Of a stretch of DNA of 64,000 nt, positions 20,500 to 30,200 are shown one piece after another. The stretch is from Thermothielavioides terrestris NRRL 8126. Taxonomy: Eukaryota > Ascomycota > Sordariomycetes > Sordariales > Chaetomiaceae. Below the pieces are notes generated by a model, which was not told where the DNA came from, made no database searches, and saw nothing but the letters and a program-made list of their open reading frames with translations. The stretch lies in contig NC_016461.1 of the NCBI RefSeq assembly GCF_000226115.1, positions 3,534,001-3,598,000 on the forward strand. Reading direction: 5' to 3'. Position numbers and translations under genes: made by a program. How positions within the stretch are numbered: position 1 is the first letter of the stretch; each line of letters opens with the position of its first letter.

Positions 20500-22986
20500 A
20501 TGCTGCAGGAAATCCTCCTGTCCCTCTCCGGCCACCCCTCCCCACTCCTCCGCTCCGCCGCCTCCTCACCCTCCCCTCACGACGACAACCCCATTTCAGC
20601 CACCATCTCCCCGCCCGAACGCGCCCTCCTGCAGTCTCTCGCCCGCCTCAGCGACCTGCACGTGTCGCTGCAGGCCGCCGCCGCCCACCTCGCCGCGTCC
20701 CACCCGTCCGTCATCTGCCGCGCCGTCGCCGCGGCCATCGACGCCCGCCACCTGGCCGCCTTCCGCCGCAAGGTGCTCGACGTCGAGGCCACGGTCCTGC
20801 GCCGCGACGCGGCGCTCGTCGGCGCGTACAACGTCGTGCCGCTGACCGCCGTGGTGGCCGAGTTTGACGGCTGGGGAAGGCGGTTGGAGTGGCTTGCCGG
20901 CGTGGTGAGGGCTATGGGTGATGGGAAGTCGAATGGCCCCCGGGGCGGCTGGTGTACCGGGGCGGCGATGGTGGACTTCTTGAGGGCGGAGTTGAGGACC
21001 GGGTATAGCGATGTGGAGGAGGCGGCGAGGAGTTTGGGCGCTGTCGCGGAGGCCGCGTGGGTGAAGCAGGTTTCGGCGTGGGTGTTGTATGGGCGGGTGC
21101 CGGAGTTTGGTCAGGGGGATTTCTTCGTTGCGCGCAGAGGGACGGGAGAGAGGGAGGAAGAAGGCCGAGGAGGGGCCTTGGCGGGTGACGCTGAGGCGGA
21201 GTTCGTGTGTGACAGTGCGTTGCTGCCGGAGTTTGTGACGCCCGCAACTGTCGCGTCGATGCTGTTCATTGGGAGATCGCTGAATCAGATCCGTGCTAAG
21301 AGCGCGGATGATTACAGTTTGAGAGGGAATGACCATCTGTCGACTCAGCTTGCCAAGTTGGCCGCGTTGAGGCATCCAATTGACTCGGCCACGTTTTCGA
21401 GGACGATTGCGGATATCAGGCAGTTTCTGTCGAGGACGACGCTGCAGCGACTGTTGCCTCTGAGCCGGGTCCTCGAGACGCTGCAACTGCTACGGGACTT
21501 CTTCCTGCTCCGCCGGGGAGAGTTCGCCATGGCCTTGACGCAACAGGCGGACGAGAAGATCAGGAGCCGGTGGAAGCGGGCCGAGAACCTTGCTTACGAG
21601 AAGCGGGATGGGCTCGCCAGCGCCACGGTCAAGGAAGGGGAGGTGGCTGCTGTCCTGGCCAGGACCTGGGCTGCCATGGGATCCATGCAAGGCGAGCACG
21701 CGGACGAGGACGAGGGCCTGGAGCTGGCCCGCGATCTCCTGCGGCTAACGCTGACCAAGTCGAAAGCGGCAACACCGGCGGCGCCTGGGACTGCCGACGG
21801 CGGCCTTAACTCTATCGCTCCTACGCCATTCCGAAATCTCCTCTTCTCGGTGCCTGTCACATTGACATTACAGATCCCTTCCCCCCTGGATCTCTTCCTC
21901 AGCCAGGCGGATCTACAAACGTACACGGCCATAAACTCCTACCTGCTTTCGCTCCGGCGAGCCCACATCCGGCTGACCGATCTGTGGAAAATTTCTGCCC
22001 TTCGGAGACACCACCCAGCGCCTCCTGGTCCGCCGTACGGAAGCACTCGGGGCGGCCGGGAAAAGGTGCACCTTTTCCGTCAGCGCCATGCCATACGCTC
22101 CAGCATCTTGCGCAACGCGTGGGCCACAGCAAGCGCCGCCATCTTCTTCCTCGGCGAATTTGAGGGCTACCTCCAAACGGAAGTCGTTGCAGGCCTTTCA
22201 GACGGCTTCCATCGCTGGCTAACAACTGGCGAGGACGAGCAGAGGCATGAGGACGAGGCGCACAAGAGGAGGAGTGCGTTCGCGGCTGAGGGCCCGGCCG
22301 CGTCAACGTGGAGACAGGACGAAGACGGCACCGCCGATGACGACGACATCTGGCTCGCAGAATCCAACGCCTCCGCCACCACCACAACCTCCTCTCCATC
22401 CCTGCCCGACGAACCGCCTTCTCACTCCTACCGCGACCCTCAAACCCTCGCCACCGCCCACCGCCGCTACCTCCGCGCCCTGGTCCACCGGCTGCTGCTC
22501 ACCCAGCCGTCCTTCACCGACCCGCTGTACGAGCTGCTCGTGCAGATCGACCACCTCGTCGCGCTCGTGCACCGCCTGCAGTCGGTCTGGGCGGCCGCCG
22601 ACCTCGAGGCCGACGCGGGCGTCGTCGACGCCTTCGTGGATCTCGAGCGCGAGGAGCGCGACGTGCAGCGGGAGATCCGCGGCGTGGAGGGGAGAGTGAG
22701 GCGCGGGATTGAAGGGCTCGTGGGCGAGCTGAGGCGGTTGGAGGGGAGCGGGGTTCTGTTGCATGGTCGGGAGGTCGAGGGTGATGGGGATGGTGGTGGT
22801 GCTGGTGGTGGTAGCGGTGGAGAGGAAGGCGATGACTGGGAGGGCGCGGGGGTGAGAGAGAGCGGCGAGTATGTGCCGAGACGGGTGGGCGGGGTGGACA
22901 GGTTGCTGATGAAGCTAGACTTTGGGAGTTGGTTTGGGAGGGGAGAGGGTGGTAATGATGGGTTAGACGAGGATGGCGAGCTTTGA
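20500..22986 (+). CDS. Gamma-tubulin complex component 4 (GCP4, Spc97/Spc98 family)
   Basis: Predicted 828-aa protein in one exon. GCP4 is part of the gamma-tubulin ring complex that nucleates microtubules at spindle pole bodies. The start MLQEILLSLSGHPSPLL matches the family's characteristic N-terminus. The GCP N-domain occupies roughly the first 350 residues (YNVVPLTAVVAEFDGW, SMLFIGRSLNQIRA, LETLQLLRDFFLLRRGEFA). The C-domain begins near residue 440 (LLFSVPVTLTLQIPSPLDLF, AINSYLLSLRRAH, LRNAWATASAAIFFLGEFEGY). A low-complexity acidic/Ser insertion lies around 580-645 and a Gly-rich acidic stretch near 760-790. Length is somewhat above animal GCP4 because of these inserts. The ATG has a good CAACCATG context. 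Confidence 0.88.
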   Translation: MLQEILLSLSGHPSPLLRSAASSPSPHDDNPISATISPPERALLQSLARLSDLHVSLQAAAAHLAASHPSVICRAVAAAIDARHLAAFRRKVLDVEATVLRRDAALVGAYNVVPLTAVVAEFDGWGRRLEWLAGVVRAMGDGKSNGPRGGWCTGAAMVDFLRAELRTGYSDVEEAARSLGAVAEAAWVKQVSAWVLYGRVPEFGQGDFFVARRGTGEREEEGRGGALAGDAEAEFVCDSALLPEFVTPATVASMLFIGRSLNQIRAKSADDYSLRGNDHLSTQLAKLAALRHPIDSATFSRTIADIRQFLSRTTLQRLLPLSRVLETLQLLRDFFLLRRGEFAMALTQQADEKIRSRWKRAENLAYEKRDGLASATVKEGEVAAVLARTWAAMGSMQGEHADEDEGLELARDLLRLTLTKSKAATPAAPGTADGGLNSIAPTPFRNLLFSVPVTLTLQIPSPLDLFLSQADLQTYTAINSYLLSLRRAHIRLTDLWKISALRRHHPAPPGPPYGSTRGGREKVHLFRQRHAIRSSILRNAWATASAAIFFLGEFEGYLQTEVVAGLSDGFHRWLTTGEDEQRHEDEAHKRRSAFAAEGPAASTWRQDEDGTADDDDIWLAESNASATTTTSSPSLPDEPPSHSYRDPQTLATAHRRYLRALVHRLLLTQPSFTDPLYELLVQIDHLVALVHRLQSVWAAADLEADAGVVDAFVDLEREERDVQREIRGVEGRVRRGIEGLVGELRRLEGSGVLLHGREVEGDGDGGGAGGGSGGEEGDDWEGAGVRESGEYVPRRVGGVDRLLMKLDFGSWFGRGEGGNDGLDEDGEL

Positions 22987-24259
22987 TGTTAGGGATTACT
23001 ATTCGAGGTAGAATGGGCATTGGCGCGCGGATGGGATCATGAGCATGGTTATACCCCCTAAGCATGAATATTCATCTGTTTGCCGATAGTTGAATTAGTA
23101 TACAAGCATCATGTGTCGTTCTGGAGTTCTCGTGTTTCTGTCAAGAACTCCTACCATCATCTCTTTTGCACAGGACCTCGCTCATCCGTCCTGGCCGGCG
23201 AGTGGATGGATGCCAACACCGTTCCTACCCTTCCAATACCGAAAATTACACAGTTCCTTACCCGTGATTGGCCCAGTTGAGTCAAAATTACACATTACCT
23301 TACCGTAACTGGCCCATTGAAGTTTGTCGCTGCCTAATCTGCGCCGCAGCAAGGACGCACTTGGCTAAGGATCTAATGGTCAAATGCTGGATCGCTTGCT
23401 GGGTCAGCTAGGTGATAAACAGGAACTGCTTGTGGTAGGTAGCGAGACACTTCGTCAACCCACCTGGACATTTGAGTCCGACGTGATCAGGAAGCTGCCG
23501 CGAAATCCGACCTGAACAATTCCACTGCCTCGGGTCCCCTGCTGAGATGCTGAGACGGGAGAGAAGACGGGCGTGTCAATAACAAGCTTGGGATAACCCC
23601 CGTTACGCATGGACGGGGAGGGTGTGGCCCAAAGCCAGACTTGGCACCATCACCATCTCGCAGCCCCGCTAACCATTTTGAGCACTGGTCGAGTTGTGAC
23701 CGAATCTTGCGGTCATTCTGGACCCTGCCAGGTAAACAATGCACGGGAGCATCGATTCATCGCAGGTTTCCGTTGGTAGAGTATGCGATTTGAATTGCTT
23801 CGGTCTTTTTCCACTTCACACGAAACGAATTGTTTTTTGTCCATTCTGCGCCCAACAGCAACTGCCTGACAAAACGCGCAGCGGCTGTTGACAGTCGATT
23901 GGCTGCATTGACCGTGTTGCTGATTTGGACGGGCTGGGCGGGTCCCCTAGCCCCTCTTGGGCAGCGCCAAGCGCAGATCACCCGCTTTTATTGGACAACG
24001 TTCGCCTGCCTGGCTGCGCCCCGCCCCTCCTGGATGTTGGTTCTTTTGCACCCTCCCCCCCGGAACTGACTCTTGGTACGGACACCTCCCTCCTTCTCCA
24101 TCGCCAGGTTGCCCACACCTCCCTGCTCGGTACACGCCCGCCCACGATTCGGTGTCCGGGTCGAGACCCAGCACCGAGCACCCGCCGGAACGCAGCTCTC
24201 TGATCTGAGTTGCGTCGCTGTTCGCCCCCTTGGGCTGCTCTTTCCTTCCGATTTCAACA
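22987..24259. other. Intergenic with an imperfect 40-bp direct repeat
   Basis: Two tandem, diverged ~40-bp units starting AAAATTACACA lie at 23242-23280 and 23284-23321, both containing a GGCCCA core. The rest is the promoter and leader of the FAR1-domain gene. The leader just before 24260 is C/T-rich. No coding frame accepted. Confidence 0.55.
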
Positions 24260-26146
24260 ATGTCCAGCACGAACGGCCATGCCGGCCTCCCCTACGGCGT
24301 TGCCACCATCCGACGACCCTTCCCGCCGCCGCACAATCCGCCTAACAAGCCAGCCACGACCCTTCCGCAACACGCACCCTCCTACCACCCATCGCAGACC
24401 TACCAGCCGCAGCAACAGCCGCCGAGCCAGTATCCCCATCACCTCTTCGGTCCTGCTCCTCCACAGCTCAGCAACGTCGGCAGTCTGCAAAATGCGAGTC
24501 GCCCGCCGCCCCCGGCCCTGCCTGGCCCGCGTCAGCGAGCCCAGGCTCCGCGTCAGATGCAGCAGCAGCAGACCCCTCCGCTCAGCTACCTCCAGCAGAC
24601 GCTGAATCAACAGCCCCTGGGACAGCAGTCCATGCCGCCGCAGTCCATGTCGCAATCCATGTCGCAATCCATGCCGCCGCAGAGCCTGAACCCGCAGCCG
24701 ATGAATGCCCAGCAGCTCAGCCAGCCCTCTCTCGGGCAGCAGTCTCTCGGGCAGTCGTCTCTCAGCCAGCAGCTCCAGCAGCCCATGAACCAGCCCCCCA
24801 TGGCGCCGCCCATGACACAGTCCATGAGCCAGCAGTCCATGAGCCAGCCGTCAATGAGCCAGCAATCAATGAGCCAGCAGTCTATGAGCCAGCCGAGCCA
24901 TACCCAGCAGGGTATCTCCCCGTCGGTGCAGCCGCTCCAGCAGAGCGACACGCCCATGCTGTCACAGCAGTCGACGCCCCATCCGCCTCCCCAGCCAACA
25001 CTCCCTCCTGCCCCGTCACCGATGCCTCAGGTGTCCCAGGTGCCCCAGGTGCAAGCTCAGAAGGCCCAGCAGGTACCGCAAGTCCAGACGGTGCAACAAG
25101 GGCAGCCGGCTCAGGCCCAGCCCTCCTCGCGGCCTCCCGAGCCCGTCGAACCGGTGCAGGAAAACCACCAGGACGAGGACATGGAGGGGGCCAGCCATGA
25201 CGAGTCGGGCGAGGGCGAAGTCTCTGTGGGGCACAAGGTGATTGAGAATTCGCCCTTCATCCCTCGCGAGCCAATGGGGCCTATGATGTCTGCGCCTCCG
25301 GAGGGCGGCAGCTTCCCGACGCTGGATGCGATTCACAAGCACGTGTTGAGCTACTGCACCTCGGTCGGGTATGCCGTCGTCATTGGCCGGTCGAAGAAGA
25401 CGGTGCCTGGACTCAAAAAGGTGCTTTTTGTTTGCGATCGTGCCGGCAAGCCGCCGAAGCGGGTCAATCCTGAAACGCGCAAGCGTAAGACCACATCCCG
25501 CAAGTGCGACTGCCAGTTCGGCTTCTTCGCCATTGAGCAGAGGACGCAGTGGACGGTGCGGTACCGCCCGGACCCGAGCCATCTGCAGCACAACCACGGC
25601 CCAAGCGAGAGCCCGCTCCTGCACCCAGCGGCAAGAAAACTGGACAGCAAGATGGTTGCTGCCGTCAAGCAGCTGAAGGATAATGGTATGCGTAAGCAAG
25701 CCGTTCAGTTCGGTGCGGATCGAACTAACTCTAGGCTGGTAGGAGTGGGAGTGTCGCAGACCCTAGAGATCTTGCAGCAAGAGCATCCCCACGTGCCCTT
25801 GCTTCCCCGCGACATATACAATGCGCGAGCCGCCATCAATCGCAACCCGCAGAAGGTTGCCTCAGGCCTGTTGGAAGACCGGCCGGCCATTTACAACAAG
25901 CCGCACCCATCGGCGGAGGAGCGGATCCGGGCCGACCTGCGGCGCGAGCTCGCGAAGACGCGGGAAGAGCTCGACAAGCTGAAGTCAGATTCGAGTAAGG
26001 AGATCGAGGAGCTCCGTCAGAAACTGCGGGAGAAGGACAAGATCATCGAGAAGTTTGAGCAGTTCATCGACATCTGCAACCAGCGCGTCATGGTCAGCCT
26101 CACGAATAAGGAGGATAGAGCCGGCGGCACCTCGTCCGGTTCTTGA
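24260..26146 (+). CDS. FAR1-type DNA-binding domain protein with Gln-rich N-terminus
   Basis: Predicted nuclear protein, 609 aa if a 57-nt intron at 25686-25742 is removed, 628 aa if retained. The ATG at 24260 (MSSTNGHAGLPYG) is preferred over one 30 nt upstream. Residues ~35-320 are Pro/Gln-rich with SMSQQ-type repeats. An acidic linker follows (NHQDEDMEGA). A FAR1-like zinc domain (~360-470) has the ordered ligands C (LFVCDRAG), CDC (SRKCDCQFGFF), and H-x-H (HLQHNHGPS). This is the WRKY-GCM1 fold related to Mutator-like transposases. The C-terminus (~550-610) is a coiled coil (ELAKTREELDKLKSD). No transposase core is present, so this looks like a domesticated regulator. Target genes are unknown. 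Confidence 0.82.
   Translation: MSSTNGHAGLPYGVATIRRPFPPPHNPPNKPATTLPQHAPSYHPSQTYQPQQQPPSQYPHHLFGPAPPQLSNVGSLQNASRPPPPALPGPRQRAQAPRQMQQQQTPPLSYLQQTLNQQPLGQQSMPPQSMSQSMSQSMPPQSLNPQPMNAQQLSQPSLGQQSLGQSSLSQQLQQPMNQPPMAPPMTQSMSQQSMSQPSMSQQSMSQQSMSQPSHTQQGISPSVQPLQQSDTPMLSQQSTPHPPPQPTLPPAPSPMPQVSQVPQVQAQKAQQVPQVQTVQQGQPAQAQPSSRPPEPVEPVQENHQDEDMEGASHDESGEGEVSVGHKVIENSPFIPREPMGPMMSAPPEGGSFPTLDAIHKHVLSYCTSVGYAVVIGRSKKTVPGLKKVLFVCDRAGKPPKRVNPETRKRKTTSRKCDCQFGFFAIEQRTQWTVRYRPDPSHLQHNHGPSESPLLHPAARKLDSKMVAAVKQLKDNGMRKQAVQFGADRTNSRLVGVGVSQTLEILQQEHPHVPLLPRDIYNARAAINRNPQKVASGLLEDRPAIYNKPHPSAEERIRADLRRELAKTREELDKLKSDSSKEIEELRQKLREKDKIIEKFEQFIDICNQRVMVSLTNKEDRAGGTSSGS
24625..24905 (+). repeat. In-gene degenerate repeats encoding Ser-Met-Ser-Gln-Gln
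   Basis: Codon-level tandem repeats of the type TCCATGAGCCAGCAG occur in the Gln-rich half of the FAR1-domain gene. They are densest at 24826-24900, where SMSQQ/SMSQP units follow one another. Such arrays expand and contract by slippage. Confidence 0.8.
25686..25742 (+). other. Likely in-frame 57-nt intron (3n, no stop)
   Basis: Within the FAR1-domain gene. Donor GTATGC, branch-like AACTAAC 20-odd nt before the acceptor GTAG, length 57 nt. Removing it joins LKDNG to VGVSQTLEILQQ, a smooth continuation. Retention inserts 19 residues without a stop. Confidence 0.7.
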
Positions 26147-27265
26147 CGGCGGCGGCCTGGCATATGCGGAGTCGAGCGCAACCAGTAGCATGCCGTTGCT
26201 CTCCGAGGCCGCAAAAGGGGATCGGCGTGGTTGCTTGAATGGCTTGGGTAGTGTAAAGGTTGGGTATGGGTGTTGGGATAGTTACGGACATTGGCGCCTA
26301 GGTGGTTTTTTCGAGTTCAGCATGGGCGTCTGGGTATCGGGAAGCGGGCGGCGCCACGGGTTCTCCTGAGGGGTGTTGTGTGTATGTACATTGCAGTTGG
26401 AAAAACGCGGGTTATTCTGGAGCTTCAGTTGATGCTGCTCGACCTACTTTGCAGTATGCTCCTGGCCGATACACGTTGGTTCGCATGATGCTGCGCAATA
26501 AAAAGCTACCTGCCTTTGTTTTCCAGGCGTTTGTTTGCTGTCTATGCTCACCCCTTCCACATAGAGGTGCAACCGGTTGAGCCGTCACGTAGAAGGCCTC
26601 CCCGTCCTTCCAAGAAGAGATGTTGTAGGTTGTATAACTACCTCTGTACGTCCCGAGATGCACTCCTATTATGGCTTTCCGCATGGTCCGGTCAGGTCAA
26701 CCACTTCGTCGGTTTGACGTAACTCGTGACTGTGCGGACAGCTGCAGATGCCAGATGCCGGCCGCCAGCTGCCGGACCAGGGTCCCTCCAAGCCAATCAG
26801 AGGATGACTCACTGCATGGGCTAGCTGGCCCCTGATGGATACCCTCCGCGACAGGGGTCCAGCAAGTCGCGTCAGGCCTGGCGTGGTTTGGAAAGGAAAC
26901 ACCAGCTTCCCATTCAGGTGCAATCAAAAGCCGGCCTGCATTGCATGGAGTTCCTGCCTGCTCCCGGCTTTAAACAGCGCGGATCCATACTGCCCTTTCG
27001 GCCATCGCACATCGCCTTGTGGAGGAAGCGCGTCGTTGATACCCCCATTTCGTTCTTTTCTTCCTCCAGCACTTCTTTTTTGCCCGAACGATAGTAATAA
27101 TTTCCGCGCCATCTCTGGCCGCGCCGTGACTGCGCTTTCCCTAATCTCCTGGCCTGAGACGTGGACGAGCGATGACCCCAACCGAAAGCGTGACACCCAA
27201 ACCGCCCTAACGATCCCGCCGACCTCTTCAAATCCTCAGATTGCCGAATATCGCACTCTTCCACC
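26147..27265. other. Intergenic, promoter of the dynein gene
   Basis: 3' UTR of the FAR1-domain gene followed by about 0.7 kb upstream of the dynein start codon. Short frames on both strands have no motifs. A direct run of CCAGATGCCGG-type sequence near 26750 is the only visible local repetition. Confidence 0.5.
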
Positions 27266-30200
27266 ATGGAAGCGGTCGCGCCCGCCCCGTCGCCGAGTCC
27301 AGGGGCGAACGGCGTTCCGGCTGCGCCGTTCGCTGCGGTCGATCCGGCACGCGTCGTCGAGTATCTCGCCGTCCTCCTCGAAGCCGCCCTTGGCGCAAGC
27401 CGGAAAGAGCTCGAGGGGCCGGGTAGTTTGCTGTCCCCGACTCTGTATAACGACACGCTTCAGCGGTGTACCCGCTTCGCCCTGGATACCCAAGTCGCGC
27501 TCTACATTCAGAAGGACTTAGTTCCCACGGATGCGCTCCAGAATGGGAACGCTGCTGAGCGTAGGACTTTCACCTTCCCCCGACATGTTTTGTTGGTGGC
27601 TCGCCGTGGTGCTGACACAGCTCTAGATATGCCGATGCACGTCTACTCGATCTCCTCCGATCTCTCCTCGTCCACCACCACCGTGGCTTTCCTCGTGCTC
27701 CTCAAACGCCCGCAGCCTCTCGACCCCAGCGTGCCGATAACCTCGCAGATCCAGATGCTCAACCTGCCCGGCCCGGCATATCTGTCTGCCACGGCCGGCG
27801 AGCAGGGCCCGACCGGTTCGCCCTACGAGATCCTCCAGCTCTACCTACACAATGGCTTGGCGCCGTATTTTGATGCCAGCACCAAAAGCCAGCAGATGCT
27901 GAGCGGCGGGAGAGGGCGGACGGACGTGGATGCGAAGACCGGAATTCCCGTCACCAAGAAGCGGTGGACCGAGCTCGAGCTCAGCCTGTCTCACCTGCAG
28001 CAAAACGTCGAGATCCCGGAGGTCTCGCTGCCCTTCCACCCCATCGTGCAGACAGCGCTGGACGAGGCGGCGGCCAAACAGGCAAAACCGACCCTCGATC
28101 TCATCCCGTCCGCCGTCCTGCAGGACAGCACCTTCTTGAACAACCTCCAAGCCACGGTCAACAACTGGATCAAGTCGATCCAGGTCATCACCAAGATGAC
28201 GAGGGACCCCACCACCGGCACGGCCACTCAGGAGATCAACTTCTGGTTATCGATGGAGTCTGCGCTCGAGGGGATAGAGAACCAGCTGCGGAGCGAGGGT
28301 GTGATGCTCACCCTCGAGATCCTGAAGCACGCCAAGCGTTTCCAAGCTACCGTCAGCTTCACGGCCGACACCGGCTTGAAGGAGGCCATGGAAAAGGTGC
28401 AGAAATACAACCAACTCATGCGCGACTTCCCGCTTGACGAGTTGCTCTCCGCTACCACTCTGCTCAAGGTCAACGACTCGATCGGGCAGATCTTCGGTCA
28501 TCTGAACAAGAAGCTGAGGATATGTCCGTACCCCATTCGCCGTGCGCTGCCCCTCGTCGAGACCATCTCGGGCGACTTGGACGAGGTGCTGCACCGCCTC
28601 TTGCCGGGCACGGAACTGGTGAAGCTCGACTACCAGGACTTCCGCCGCGTCATGAAGCAGGCCGACGCGATCTTCAGGACGTGGGACGAGAACATCAAGG
28701 AGTTCACAAATGTCGCCCGCGAGGTGACAAGACGCCGCAACGAGCGGTTTATCCCCATCAAGATCAACCCCAGGCACGGAGAGCTGCAAGCCCGCTTGAA
28801 GTACGTCAGCAACTTCCGCGACAACCACGAGCAGCTGCAGCGGACTATCGTCAACGTCCTCGGCCCGAAAGCGACCGTGAACGGCCTTGCCGATGGGTCC
28901 GGCATCAATGGCACTGCCGTTGTGGAGGAGATCGGCGACGTCGACGCCGTGGAGGAGGTGAGGCAAGCCTGGGAAGGTCTGAAAGATGTCGACCTCCTTG
29001 ATGTCACCCCTGAGGGCACGCAAAAATGGGCCCGTGCCGAGAACATCTATAATGAGCGCACCTCGCGTGTCGAAAACTCCATTATTGCGCGGCTACGTGA
29101 CCGGCTGGCCACGGCCAAGAATGCCAACGAGATGTTCCGCGTCTTCTCCAAGTTCAACGCGCTCTTTGTGCGCCCCAAGATCCGCGGTGCCATCGCCGAG
29201 TACCAGACCCAGCTGATCGACAACGTCAAGCAAGCCATCACGGCACTGCACGAGCGGTTCAAGCAGCAGTACGGCCACTCCGAAGCCCATGCCATGGCAC
29301 AGCTTCATGACCTCCCACCCGTATCTGGTGCCATCATCTGGGCGCGCCAGATCGAGCGGCAGCTTGACGGGTACATGAAGAAGGTCGAGGACGTGCTGGG
29401 TGCTGACTGGACACTACACGCCGAGGGCCAGCGGCTGCAGAACGAGAGCGATCTCTTCCGGAAGAAGCTCGACACGCGGCCTATCTTCGAGGCGTGGCTT
29501 CATGATGTGCAGAGGAAGCAGATCTCAATATCTGGCCTTCTTTTCAACATCAACCGCATCCGCTCCGCCGGGAACACGTTGGAGCTCGCAGTCAACTTCG
29601 ATCCTCAGGTCATTGCATTGTTCAAGGAGACGCGGAACTTGGTGTGGCTCAACTTCCCTGTTCCTCACTCAATCAACAATGTGGCCAAGGAGGCGAAGCG
29701 TGTATACCCGTATGCCGTCAGCTTGATGGAGAGCGTCAGGACGTTCGCGCAGACCAATCGCCAGATCTCCGAGATGTCTGAGGTTGCCGTGCTTCTGAGC
29801 GGCCATCGTGACGAGGTTTACACGCTGATTGCCAAGGGCATCCCCCTGAAGTGGGAGTCGTTTGTCAACACTTACGAGGTACACTTCAAGAATTACACGG
29901 CTAACGGCAGCCTCGACAATTTCGCCAAGAACGGGGAGAGCAAGCATGTGATGTTCATCCGCGAGTTTGCAGCAGCCGTATCCCTGCTGCAGTCCAAGAC
30001 CATTACGCTGGCCAACATTCATGCCACCGTACAGAAGGCCTTGTCTGAGCTCGAGCGATGCCCTTACGAAGTCTCGGCGTTTGAGTCCCGCTTGGAAACC
30101 ATCCAGAGCGCGGTCGACCAGCTCAACCTCGAACAGTACGTCAACCTCGGCTACTGGGTGGAGCGCATGAACAGGCAGATCAAAACGGCCCTCCTTGCCC

